DNA of 64,000 nucleotides. Source: Athripsodes cinereus (lineage: Eukaryota; Arthropoda; Insecta; Trichoptera; Leptoceridae). The DNA is taken from contig OX388319.1 in NCBI GenBank assembly GCA_947579605.1, positions 1,178,001 to 1,242,000 of the forward strand, read 5' to 3'. The position numbers were made by a program, and so were the translations under genes. Of this stretch, positions 20,705-33,108 are shown piece by piece. Position 1 is the first letter of the stretch. Each line of letters opens with the position of its first letter. A model generated the notes under the pieces. The model was given only the letters and a program-made list of their open reading frames with translations. It was not told the origin of the DNA and did no database searches.

Positions 20705-20756
20705 CGATTTATTCGATGAGAGAGACGTCTTTCGTCTTATAAGGACATTGTCAATC
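20672..20756 (+). repeat. Half-hairpin repeat (unit 2)
   Basis: Duplicate of the single arm at 111-195. Confidence 0.7.
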
Positions 20757-21423
20757 TAGGTTTTACACATGACACTAATAAATAAATAAAAATAGACAAA
20801 CCTTTGATCTTATTTTAATTTTTTGACAAAGACTATGAATGTCTGCTGAAGATACATTAATTGTGATCATTAATCAGTTGTACAACTTTCTTTTGATTGT
20901 TTTATTTATTATTTTTTTCATTCTTTACTGTAGATTGATGACATACAATTTCATAGAAGGTTTACTCTTTCAACTAATACAAAGGTATTGTCTGGAATTC
21001 TTACACTCGTCTTGCATCCGTCCATTTCTACTCTCTGTATTCTTATATTAACTCTCCATATTTGGACAACCACTTCTCTCAAGAAGAGTTTTACCTTTTG
21101 AATTTTCAAAATTCTATACCTATGTCAAATTTAGGAATGATGGATATGTACGACACAAGCTTTTAGCTTACTGTGAAAGGTGTTATAGGGTTTATTTGGG
21201 TTTATAACAAAAAACCCAGATACATCTTTTAAAAATATATAATATATTACATTGTGAGTACCTTCGTCGTACATTATTTATCAACTCTTACTTACTTTTG
21301 CGGTATGTGATTCATGTACGAGTATATCGTTGCAGCGCTGAAAATAGTTCATGGTTCAAGTTGCATAATATACCTAGTATGTCACAGCGTGATTGAAAAA
21401 TTAATTTAGCAAAAAAAGGTGAC

Positions 21424-21678
21424 TTTTTAAGGAAAACGGAAATAGAGGAAACACCCGAAAACAGATTAAGAAGGTACGGGCACATTTTGAGACTACTACA
21501 AGATAATATGATCAAAAGGACAATGGACGTAGAAGTAGGACCCAGAAGACCAGGCAGACCAGTGACCACTTGGATGTCCACAATTGCTAGAGACCTGAAG
21601 GAGGCAAAGTTGCGTTCGGAGGAAGCAGGGGACCGAAAAACTCGAAATATGAGGACTAGGAGAGCCGATCCCAAGTAA
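21424..21678 (+). mobile_element. Non-LTR retrotransposon, 3' end of the RT ORF (unit 2)
   Basis: Duplicate of 863-1117 with the same C-terminal GRPVTTWM and RTRRADPK motifs. Confidence 0.7.
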
Positions 21679-22771
21679 ATTTATTGATTTATACTTTAAA
21701 ACCGCTTTTACCAGGCATACGATAAGGAAATCAATGTGTTTTGAGAAAACCAATGTCTTTGGTGTTTTTATTTAATAAAAAAAATAACTTTTTTTTTAAC
21801 ATGCTATAGGTATTAAAATATCTATAAATATACATCGTCGGTGAATTTGTCAAACCTCCTATGTGCAGATTTAAATCTACAGGAAAATTAAAAAGTTAAA
21901 TTTTACAGGAGATCAAAAAACTGTTTTTCTGGATGACATTTTCTATGTGTTTGATTCGTTACGTAGAAGTTGTTTAAATTAAAAATATTTTTCATTTTTT
22001 AGGCACGATTCGAAAATTTTTATAGAATATTTTTCTAGATACTTTGGAATTTGCACGATATATCCAAGAAAAAGCAGCACGTAAGGCACTATAATTTTTT
22101 TCGAGGATATCTCAGCGTATTGATTATTTCATCAGTAGATGCGGCTTAATAATTTGGTATCAATATCTTATTCTTAAAAAAAATACACACATGGGAGGTT
22201 TCGTGGACTCACCGACGATATTCAAAATAATACGTTAACTTTGGCGCACGATGTTACAACCAACTGTGGTTTACGAATACCTGCAAACAGTATTCAAATG
22301 ACGCACTCTATAGGACTCTTAAATACTAATATTCTAGAGAATAAAGACATAAGGAATTAGATATCGGTGGAGAATTAGCGTGCATTAAAATAATATTATT
22401 TATTTGCACTCCATCCTAATTTTTTTTGTTAATCGTGTAAAAAAATAATAATTAAATAAAGGAATTTAATAATAAAACAAAATATAAAAATAATACATTA
22501 ATATGTGTAATTTTTAGTACCTTCAGGCTGAGAAGTTGGTGTAGTTTTGAATGGCCAATTTTTATTCAATAATTCAATTTATTTCTTTGTTCTGTTTCGT
22601 TCAGTGTTTTCTTGTGAAAATATATTTCGCCAAAAACGGTTGACTATCTTTTGTTTTAGCATTTATGGCTAAACAAGTCCCGGCTAATTTTATGAAGTAA
22701 ACGCGGTATCTTTGAAAAAGTGACGCCCTTTTTATCTAATATGTTTATCTAATATCAATAAATCATATGCT

Positions 22772-25700
22772 ATGTCTTTGTTCCAACTGTTACTGTGTCT
22801 TTCATGGGGTGTGGCATTTTTGGCGCAAAATGGACATTGCGAAGAAAATCCATGTTCTTTAGAAATGAGTATCCCTATACAATCAGGCGTTGTACAGCCA
22901 GATAGAAGCATTCTTCATAATGGTATCTTCTACTCTACTAAAGAATACTTTTTGTATAATAGAACTGAATACAGAGGATGTATTTGTCTTAAAAAGTCTT
23001 GTGCAAGAAAATGTTGTCTGGAAGGGCAAATATACGACGTTAACCAAAATGGTTGTAAAAGTTTATCAACAGCTGATGATCAGCTGATTTCAGTTGAAAC
23101 ATATGATCATTTTAGGAAAAGTAATTTAACAGATTCATTTCATATGATATATGAACTCACATGCCCAAATACAAGTGTAAGAATATTTCAAGGATCTGGA
23201 TATACAATTGATAAAGTAAGTTTTGTTTTTTTCCTTGTTATCGTTAAAATTTATGTTATAAATATTATTTTAAAAATTTCCCGCTGTACTGAGACCTTTT
23301 GAATGACAACTTTTGATTAAGTCGATCTCAGCAGGACAAAAAAAAAACAAAACAAATTTATTAAAAGAGAAAACTTAAACAAGCTCACGCGCGCGCAAAT
23401 CATCAAAAAAAAACATCAGAATCTTAAAAGAGTCTTTGTTCTGGTGAAAGTTGATGCAAATGAAATAATTAATAAAAAGTTTGTGTAATTTTTCAGGATG
23501 GATCATTCTATCACTCGGAGAATAATAATGACAGACATATGAATACAATGGCTTGCTTAGAGATGCATGTCAATGGAACGGAAGCTCATGAAGAGTTAAT
23601 AGTTTGTATCGAAGATACGGAGGAAAGCAGGTTCAAGGATTATCTCTATTGTATAGGTATGAACCCTCTTTGTAAATTCCCTTGAACTTATGTATCTGAG
23701 AAAAACGCAGACAATAGACGCCTTTGACATGTGACGTTGGAGAAGAATGACGCGAATACCGTGGATTACCAGAAGAATAAATATCTCTGTTTTGAAAGAA
23801 TTTACCATCACACAATGGCTCTCCGCAATTTTTCCGACTGACGTGACGTAGGTTAGAAAAGTTACTTCCAAAGTGATACTGTCAACGCTGAAGAAACCTA
23901 ATATGCCACAATGGGACAATATTTAACAGCCCAGTGGAAGCCCTGCCTCCGGGCCATGACCTATAGAACAGGAGTAGGATTCTCTAGGAAGAACCTTCAG
24001 AGATGGGGTTTGACTGAGGGCACGATGTGTGGCTGTGGATAGGAGCAAAACACTGGGCACCTCCTGACAAGCCTAATGGATCCCAGACAGTGTCACTGGG
24101 AGGAGTTCGTGGAGCGAACTCACCTAGGGAGAGCTGCAAGAGAGGTCGTGGCTTTCTGGGAATGGGAATATATATATATATATGGATTTTAATGTTTTTG
24201 TTGATTTGTTGTTTGCTGACCGACACGAAAAGAAGAAGAAGACAATGATAAGAAGAATTTACTAAATTTGTGCCAATATCAAATTTTATTTTCAAAACCA
24301 TATACCACACATGTTACATAAACCACATATTATTATTCACTGTGTCGGTGTTTAGGTAGTAGAATTCCATATCGAAATAAATAAAACAAGTGTTTTATTC
24401 TACTATTGATTTATTCGATGAGAGAGACGTCTTTCGTCTTATGAGGACATTGTCAATCGTTATGAGGATTGACAATGTCCTCATAAGACGAAAGACGTCT
24501 CTCTCATCGAATAAATCAATAGTAGAATAAAACACTTGTTTTATTTATTTCCACGTATTATTCTTGAAGCGCATAGCATCTAAAATATTTGAATTGTCTT
24601 TTTTCAATTTTATCTCTTTGACGCATACTCCTACGCAAACCACATTGTGCGCGAGTCATATTAACAATGGTGAGGAAAAATAATTGTGGTTAGATTGAGC
24701 AGCTTTACTTACATTGTTCACTTTCAGTGATCACTCTGAATGATCCTCCAAAATGAAAAGGTATGAACAGGCGTTTCACCAATAGTGATCACTAGCGATA
24801 ACGGATGAAAGCGATTATTACCCGACATAATTTTGATGAAAGATCCTTTCAATGAAACGACTATAAACAAGTTTGATATTCCAGGATCATCAATATAATT
24901 TTTTAAAACAAACAGTCAATCCATCAAACTGGCGTTCACTTATTGATTCTTTGACAATAAAACTTTCTTTTCTTTCAATTTAAAATTAAAATCAAAATCT
25001 GGGCATCATTAATCTAGTTTTGAAAAACAAATAAATAAAGTAATCTATATTTTTCTTTTTCTAGGATTTTTCATTTCATTTCCGTTCTTCATGGCTACCT
25101 TCTTTGCTTACGCCTTTCTACCGGAGTTGAGGAACATTCATGGAAAATTAGTGATGAACCTAGTTCTGGCTCTCGCTATGATGGTCCTTTTTATGGCTCT
25201 CCTACAAATCACAGCTCTTGTCATGAAAAAGGAAGATACCGAGGAACGGTTTTGTAATTATTTTCGTAAGTTTTATTTCTCTCAATAACTATAAATCTAT
25301 TAGTATGAACTGTTAACTATTATGACGACGTAAAATTATGAATACAGAATTTGAATAAAGAATCTACGGTGATCGAGACGCCATTGTGACCATATTACTA
25401 ACTAATAGATAATACGGGTTACCCCAGTTTATCTAACCATATCCTAAAATTATATAGGAATTGTAGTGTTTCCTTTCTTTATGATAACAAATAACCAACA
25501 AACGCACTGAATCACAGAATTAAATAGGACACTTATAGGACATTGATTCTTATTAGCAAAGCAGAATTTTATCAATAAAACAGATAACATTACAAAAGTA
25601 TTAGTGTACTACATATTAACGTAGAATCGACTACTATTTTTTTTTTTTACTTTAAAAAATCTCTTTGCAAATAAAAAAAAAAAACATTCAGAATGGGTGG

Positions 25701-28700
25701 CATCGCTAAATAAAGATGTAAAATGTTTAGTTTTTCGAACATCTGTCTTTTACAGGACACTCCATAACCGATGGAAAAAGTGGTAGAACTATTATTGGGT
25801 ACTCCACGGCGTGCAATTACTATCTATCTATTTCCTCACGCCGTATCCCAAGTGGGGTAGGCAGAGAGAACGGAACGCCGTATTAGATCTGTCCTTACAT
25901 ACTTCTTTCGCCTCCTCCACAGTCATACAATTTTTCATGCCTGCACGTCGATTTCTCTTACTCAAAACACGGCCGTCCTTGAGAATTTGATCAACATGTT
26001 CAAGCCATGTAGTTCTCGGACGCCCGCGCTTCTTCACATCCCGCCTTTCAGCCAAGTATATCCACATTGTCATTCTTTCCTCTCCCATTTGTTCCACATG
26101 GGCAAACCATCTCAATTTATTCACACGCATTCTATCTATAACACTCCTTTTGCATCCACTCATTCTTCTAATATCTTCATTCCTCACTCTATCACGCAAC
26201 GTTTTACCAACCATCCTCCTTAGCGATCTCATCTCCACAGCATTTATTCCACTTTCGTCCTTCTTCAACCATGTCCACGTTTCGCTTGCATACATAAGTG
26301 TCGGTACCAGGATCGTATTGGGCACAAGCAATTTTGCCATGTTCGACATATTGTCATTGCTGACAATGGGCCGAAGTGCACCGCTTATCCTAGCATCGGC
26401 CACTTTTCTTCTTTCGATATCCTTGTCGCATCTTCCATCCCTCGCAAACAAACTTCCTAAACATACATACTCGTCCACTTGCTCCAAACATTCACTTTCA
26501 ACCTTTATTTCGCACATTGTTTTATCAATCTCTCTTTCAAAAACCAGCACTTTCGTCTTTGTCACATTCATTTTCATCCCATTCATACTACAACTATCAT
26601 ATACAACTGACACAATCTTTTGTAAATCACCTTCACTCTCAGCCATTAATACCAAATCATCAGCATACATCAACGCATTCACACGGTTTCCATTCAGTTC
26701 AACGCCAACATCCATATCTTTCAATGGTCGCATACAGTAGTCGATGAATAGGTTGAACAGCCACGGAGACATGACACAACCTTGCTTCACTCCTTTGGTG
26801 AGGGTAAACCACTCCGAGAGGGTATTGTTTACCCTCACAATTACTGATCAATTACCCTCACAATTACTGGAATCACTGATCCACAAATTAATTTTATTCA
26901 GAACAAATGAACCTGAGAGTAGATACTACTGTTTTTTACGTGACGATACTCGAAAATTTACGGAAAACAGTGGGAGATCAATTCATTACTGGGTGCTCCA
27001 CAGAACAATGTCATGATTTATTCATTCCTAACAATTACTTTTGTAAATTTGATTGTTCTATTGTTTTATTATTTTCAGCTTACATCGCCTATTTTTTCTT
27101 ACTTGCAAGTTTCACATGGATGAATGTATTGTGCATCGACATATTTTTAACATTCAGGTAAGAGTTTTACATTCTTTAATATTAATAGTATGAATCAGAG
27201 AGAAAATAATAAGGAAGAGGGCTGCATAAAGATTATTATAATGATAGCAAAGCAACACTCATCGATGTTGGGCTTTAAATTCCACTGTAATCCAATTCAA
27301 GATTCCATATTTGAATCGATTATTTCGAAAACAACCAAAGTGTCATAGAACTTGTATGAAAGTTTGGTTGTTTTCGAAATAATCGATTCATTTAAATTTG
27401 CAATCCGTAATGAAGTTAGCTGCATAAAGTTTCTATAATGATGGCAACACTATCATCGATGTTTTTAACATGTCGTTAATGTCTATCGTCATCCTATTTG
27501 CAAAGTTTTTACTTAAATTTTAGTTTTTACCAAGTAACTTAAATTTTGAGTTGATACTTAAATTTTAACATTTATTATATCATGCCAACTTACACAACAA
27601 TTATATGTAGTAGGATAAGCATTCAGAATGGAAAACCTGACGAGTTCATTTGCTCTTTGATTTGAATCATCAATTTTTATGTCCACATGAAGATTTTTTA
27701 AAATTTATTTTCTTCTATAGGTATGTAGAACACCATAAACAATGCATCATACTACCTAGGTGTAATACAAATCGTGATTTATATTGTCAATTATAGTACC
27801 TACCTATCTAAAATCTAAATATTTTAACAGCACAATATGTAGACAAATACTTTTTTTTATCTCTCTACTTTTCATTGTCAATAAACACATAGAAAACAAG
27901 AGAGGGAAAACAATTCTATCAATCTTTCTGTTTTGTGGAAACAAGATCATCCTTCGCAACATTCGAAGCTTATTGTGGATCAAGCTTATAAAACAATGCG
28001 TTATGTTTATTTGACAGAAATTGGTCAGAAACGAGCAAACTAAAAGGTAAGTATTATCGCACGATCCAACCTGAAATTCCGAGTGCTCCATGGTATTCAA
28101 GCGAAAGGCTTAACAAAATGGAAATCTCGGTACTTTCAAGGATGAGATTGGGACATTGTGTGATCGCTATCCATCTTCATAGACTGGGGCTCGTAGCAGT
28201 GGTCTCGAACGTCATTATGCAAAATCGGTAGAACTCCCCACAAAAATCGGTATATTTCGGTATATTTGTATCCAAATTCGGTATACGTCAACAAAACTAC
28301 CTTTTTCTACAATGTACCAGGTATTTGTACCGACGATGTCAATATCGGGTACTTTTACTTTTACAAAAAAAATTCTACCCCCCCGTCGCCGAATTTCCGA
28401 AATGGTATAGGAATTTGCAATATTTCAAAAACTCCTCGGTTTTCTTAAAGAATATTTGCTCGAATCCATAAGTATCCGGTACTTTTACCGAATACCCGAT
28501 ACTTATCTACCGATTATACTTGCTTCTCGACAAATGGTAAAAATCGGTAGATTATTAGACCATTTCGGTATATCGATAGGACACGGCCCATTTTTCGGTA
28601 TAAATACCGAAAAATCGGTAAATTCGAGACCACTGGCTCGTAGAGAGCTCTCTCTGCGAGTGTGGCCAGGACGATGAGACGATTTGTCATGCCCAAATCA

Positions 28701-31700
28701 CGAGCAGACATAGACTTACTTATACGACCATATAAGAGACGTGAATCGCCCCTTTAATGTTTGCCACCTTCTCTCCCTTGGGTCCCACGATGTCAATATG
28801 CAGATTACTAGATATATTAAAACTTACAATATCGTTTTGTAATTTTATTGCAATTATATAATGATGAGATCTAACATGGGCAAAATTACCCTCTGTTGGG
28901 TGGAACGCCCACAAAAAAAATATTTGACAGTATGTACTATTACACCATATCATAGAAGCCAGTGAATTTCCCGCATGCAATCATCGTTAGGATATATTAT
29001 GTATAACATCTCCTTGCTTCATCAACAAAACATTTAAGATAGGTATTAGCATGCGTCATAACTGCAGAATTGAAAAAAGTTCAATACCTTATACATTAAA
29101 TAATTAATAAGTTTTTTTTATGTATTTATAGCAACAATTACAGAACGTCTATGAGTGCGGCATCTCGCAGATTTCTCTACTATTTCTTGTACGCCTGGGG
29201 AGTTCCAAGTATAGTCACAACTATGATAATCATGTTCCAATATCATCCATATATTTCTAAACATGTGCCCTCACCAGGAGTTGGAAAAGATAAATGTTGG
29301 TTTCAAGGTAAGAATTTGTATAAATATTTCTGTAGATATATTTATATCATCGAGATATTTTTGCTATAACGGTATTATTAAGAGCGCTCTCTACCAAAAA
29401 CGGTTAAATATAATTATAATTTTCAACAAATTTGGTAGAAAAACTCTCAAAACTTGTTGACCTTTGCAAACATTTTGATTTGATAAAATAAAAAAACAAA
29501 TAATTCTTACCAATATGTATTAGTTTTACTTAAAAATACTGCAGATTATGGAAAAAAAATTTAATAAACAAAAAATTTAGTTAATGTGGTGATTTTTGGT
29601 TTCAAAATATGAGAAATTTTATATTAATAATATTTTTTTTAAATCGGTCAATATCCATGAAAAAACAAAAAAAAAATACATTTTTTAAACTAATATTTTT
29701 AATAACTATCTAACTTTTCCAAATATAAAAAAAAACATTCGAAAAATCGTAGGATTCTCGTAAATTGTCTGCCAAACATACTCCCGATTTCGATTTTTAG
29801 AAATATGCTTTTTTTTAAACGAATACAATGAAGCTATAATGAAGTTTTTTTTAAGTAAAAAACTAATGTTGATAATAAATATTTGTTTTTATATTTCATC
29901 ATATCAAAATGTTTGCAGCGTCAACAAGTTTTGAGGGTTTTTCTGCCAAACTTGTTGAAAATTGAACATTTTACCGTTTTTGCTAAAGAGCGGTCTAAAG
30001 TGATACTTGGTAACCTTGATTGCAGCCTCCCACAGTCCTCCGAACACAGGAGAATAAGCTGGTATAAAATTGAATTTAATTCCACTCTTCTCTGAATGTC
30101 TTAATATCTGTTCCTGATGATTATGAGAGGCTTGCAGTTTGTAGAGTTCATTCAATTGATTATTAGCACCTTTAAATGTACTAACATTATCACAATAAAC
30201 TTCACTGGGTATTCCCCTCCTGCCAATAAATCTTTTAAAACATGCTAAAAATGTGGAAGTTGATAAATCAGAAACCAATTCTAAGTGTGCTGCTTTAGTA
30301 GCAAAACAGACGAAAACAGTTATATATAACCTTTGGATGTAGTGGTGCCTCGTAAACGAGACTATTTGATTAAAATATTGGACCCGCAAAATCTATATCT
30401 CCGTTTTTGCTAAAGAGCGGTCTTAATATAATGTTTTATTCGATTTTTCAGTTGCTGCCGAAGGATATTATATCTATATTCCAATGACTACATTATTGGC
30501 TTGTAATATCACTCTGTTTCTGTTAACGAGTTTGAAAATAATGCAAATTAAAAGGCAGACATCTGTATTGCGAAAAAGAGAATCCAGTAGAACAACAAAT
30601 TACGAAAGTGATAAACAAAGGTAAAAATAAACAAATTATGTTTAGAATATTTAATATTTTTTTATTATTTAACTGGATTTAGGCACAGCGCGCAGAACAC
30701 AAAACCAATCAGATGTCTCAATTGGAGAACCATCTTAACACAATGTAAGATTAGACAATGAGCAAACTGGATTGGCCACAACATCAGGTACCCAGACTTG
30801 CTCATCACCATCGCGAAAGGACAAGACTGAAGGCAGGAATGGTAGAGGCCAACCAAGAGACACTTGTAGGAATCAAGTGAAGAAGGACATAAACTGTGTC
30901 AAATACGTAAAATTGAAGAAATTAGGAGAAAATAGATAGGAATGAAGAAGAAAACCCAAACTCGCTGCAGACCAATCCAATGGATTGTAACCCACTATAT
31001 ATAACATTGTGCAAAATCTAATCAAAAGAAGTGAGAAAGATGTCCCAACGCCGCGTCACCTCAAAAAATATGGTTTTATGACATTGTCCTGGTAATAGGA
31101 AAAAGTGGATCTGTTAAGTTTTTTTTTGTTAATATTTAACATTTGTTGATGACAGATCGGACTATTAGCCAAAAAAGTCTTGAACTTTATCGATTCGGCG
31201 CATTTTAAACGAGAGATCTTGATCCGTTCGAGATCTAAAATAGGAGATACTAAAAAAAAATGTAGCCTCTATAGTTTGCATTAAATGTTTCTCGATTGGT
31301 GGACATTATGCGACAGTGAAAATGGCGGAATCAGTGAACTTCTTCCATGGATATGTGATTACTTAAGCCAGCTTACAGTCAATTCATAAGCGTTGGGACG
31401 CCTTTCTTCCAATTAGATTTCGCACAATGTTATTATCCTCTTAAGTCTATTATCCATAAGGTCTCTAAAAGCCTGAATGATTATTTTTCAGGAATATCGT
31501 AGAAACTCACGATAAAAAAAATGCTAGTGTGCAATGGGCGAGTTTATCGCGGAAGCAACATCTTCCAACTAACTCTTTTTAACCATCTTAAAATTTCTTT
31601 CAGGTTCTTCATTTACCTGAAACTTTTTATGGTGATGGGTATCAACTGGACTGCAGAGGTTGTGAGTTACTACGTTGAAGGCAATATTTACATTTGGATC

Positions 31701-31793
31701 GTAACAGATTTCCTCAACACGATTCTTGGCGTTTTTATATTCTTCATTTTTGTTTGGAAGGAGAGAGTCAAAATCCTCTTCAAGAAAAAGTAA
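22772..31793 (+). CDS. Methuselah-like G-protein coupled receptor, copy 2, complete
   Basis: Seven exons: 22772-23215, 23497-23656, 25065-25265, 27079-27157, 29132-29307, 30452-30620, 31604-31793. Lengths (444, 160, 201, 79, 176, 169, 190) and phases agree and give 472 aa plus stop. The first ATG is followed by a signal peptide (LFQLLLCLSWGVAFLA). Exons 1-2 form the extracellular Mth domain, with CICLKKSCARKCC near residues 69-81 and several N-glycosylation sites. TM1-2 are in exon 3, TM3 (YFFLLASFTWMNVLCIDIF) in exon 4, TM4 in exon 5, TM5 in exon 6, TM6-7 in exon 7. Family knowledge: class B-like insect receptors at the plasma membrane, linked in Drosophila to stress and lifespan; the ligand here is unknown. 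Introns hold non-LTR, hairpin and BEL fragments, which is tolerated. It is the only intact one of three copies. Confidence 0.93.
23904..24246 (+). mobile_element. Non-LTR 3' fragment in intron 2 (unit 2)
   Basis: Duplicate of 3330-3672, with the same internal TAG. Confidence 0.7.
24374..24551. repeat. Perfect 85-bp-arm hairpin (unit 2)
   Basis: Duplicate of 3800-3977 with arms still perfectly matched. Confidence 0.9.
25816..26846 (-). mobile_element. RTE-like non-LTR fragment, intron 3 (unit 2)
   Basis: Duplicate of the unit 1 insertion with ORF 26838-25828 open over 336 codons. A few residues differ (for example NLFIDYC instead of NLFFDYC, MTMWIYL instead of MTMRIYL). Confidence 0.8.
27312..27390. 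repeat. Short hairpin repeat in intron 4 (unit 2)
   Basis: Duplicate of 6737-6815, with the loop slightly changed. Confidence 0.8.
28126..28728 (+). mobile_element. Non-LTR C-terminal fragment split by a hAT-like MITE (unit 2)
   Basis: The two halves 28126-28196 and 28636-28728 rejoin across the MITE to read HLHRLGLVESSLCECGQDDE, the C-terminal CxCG region of a Jockey/Loa-like RT ORF. Unit 1 has the uninterrupted version. Confidence 0.65.
28197..28635. mobile_element. hAT-like MITE with 8-bp target duplication (unit 2 only)
   Basis: The ends are CAGTGGTCTCGAA and its complement TTCGAGACCACTG. The flanks repeat GCTCGTAG (28189-28196 and 28636-28643), and unit 1 has the empty site with one GCTCGTAG. 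The interior, rich in TCGGTA-type words, shares a module with 15060-15250 and 44220-44360. No transposase is encoded. Confidence 0.9.
28732..28920 (-). other. Unrecognised open stretch antisense in intron 4 (unit 2)
   Basis: Same frame as 10192-10376, with WAFHPTEGN and DIVGPKGEKVANIKG. It lacks a stop between about 28720 and 28980. Confidence 0.3.
29381..30425. mobile_element. TIR element with captured BEL integrase, intron 5 (unit 2)
   Basis: The outer ends TAAGAGCGCTCTCTACC and its relative GCTAAAGAGCGGTCTTA are inverted. A second copy of the right end (CCGTTTTTGCTAAAGAGCGG, near 29974) closes a long-TIR inner element (about 29384-29997), leaving a BEL integrase fragment between the two right ends. 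The inner element has a TIR of about 100 bp (AAAACTTGTTGAC on both sides). An interior block (29583-29880) is also found inside the hAT-like element at 17278-18542. Confidence 0.6.
29995..30402 (-). pseudogene. BEL/Pao integrase core fragment in receptor intron 5 (unit 2)
   Basis: Minus-strand reading gives FVCFATKAAHLEL, then the second catalytic Asp in VYCDN, then IPAYSPVFGGLWEAA with the catalytic Glu. These are the hallmark strings of the BEL/Pao integrase core. A frameshift precedes this part (GDIDFAGP lies in another frame). Both ends stop at copies of the TIR end CTAAAGAGCGG, so a short stretch of retrotransposon is boxed in by DNA-transposon ends. It is antisense to the receptor and not functional. 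Confidence 0.85.
30684..30990 (+). mobile_element. Decayed non-LTR 3' fragment in intron 6 (unit 2)
   Basis: Pieces in different frames read LDWPQHQVP, GRGQPRDT and, further on, VKKDINCVKYVKLKKL. This pattern fits the end of a non-LTR RT ORF (GRPRxT...VKxD...LKxL). Several frameshifts and stops are present. Confidence 0.45.
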
Positions 31794-32138
31794 GCAGAAA
31801 TAATGTCATTAGTTAGAATTTATAAAAAATCTATTCTTAGACATGACCTACTAGCAATCACTTCAAATATGTATCATGGAAACGTCAAATCTAAAACGGC
31901 AGCTCTACAACCCATGGCAGGTCCTGGCTTCCCACAGAATTTTGTCTCCATTATCTCCTATCTAAGGCAGTTGTTCTCCAGTTCTCACTCAGCGCCGCAC
32001 AATTCGACACTTAAGCCTCTTAACTAAGGTACCAAATATCATCATACAAAAGTGCGTATTCTAACAATTTTGATGATTCTCAGTCGGATTTTTAACCAAG
32101 CGAAGTTTTTAAGAACATTGTTGAGATTTTTCTAAGAT

Positions 32139-32282
32139 ATTTATTTTATTTATTTATTTTATTCTTCTTGCACATCATCATTCATATAACAAATAAATAT
32201 AGCAACATACACAAGAAAAAATGTGATGATGTGCGGTGGCGAGATTATCACTATATAGTGATTTCTTCCATCTAACCATATA
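32139..32282 (-). mobile_element. Short 3' fragment of a retroelement (unit 2 only)
   Basis: Unit 1 reads straight through (CTAAGATATCTTGATG). Here about 143 bp is inserted, with a T/A-rich tail (TTATTTTATTTATTTATTT) on the left, which is a 3' tail on the minus strand. Confidence 0.65.
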
Positions 32283-33108
32283 TCTTGATGAAATATTTCT
32301 AATAGAGCCAATTTAATTGTTATTTCTGAAACTATTGGTGGGATTTACATAATTATTATGTGTGGTTTGGGATCGAAAGAGGAAAAATAAAAAAAAGAAG
32401 ATATTTTTAATTAACTTTGAAGAAATATTCTTTATGTAGGGTTCTATAAAACTCCATTTTCCAAAACAGTGAACCCTAACTATTGAACTGAAATTTATAT
32501 GAAAAATAGAAGAGAAATTGGAAATTTGTATTGAGAACTGTTAAAATTCAGTTAGTTTTTGGACATTTTACTACATTGAAGAAAGATCCACCACACACCC
32601 GGATACCTCAGGAGTCTTTAACTCCTACTTATCCGCACATTCAAACCAAAATTGTCCTCACGGGCGGGCCATTAGGGAGGCCTGAAGGGCCGGCCGGCCA
32701 AAACCGCCGTCGTGGGAATCTTTTATACTACTTCTCTCTTCAATGTCCCCTCTGGGCGGTAACAATGTTTATTGAGTTATTATACAATATATATACAAGT
32801 AAAAAAAAAAAGAAAGAAAAATAAACAAAATGATACAAAACGTGAAGCAAAACAAATAAAACATGATAATAAAATATATACACAAATTGGTAAGCACAGA
32901 AGGCCGAGGTGAGGTGTCCAGAGACGTGCTGTTAGGCGTTTAAAGGGCGCGAGCCCGAGAGTCGCCAGCGCCAGCATGGTGTGGAAACATTAAACCCTCC
33001 CAAAAGGGACATCCCTACCAAACCTACTCTCCACCAAGGGAGACAGGACGACACAACAAAAAGACGAGTTCGCCACACGCACCACCGCCACAATGGGCAA
33101 AACCAACC

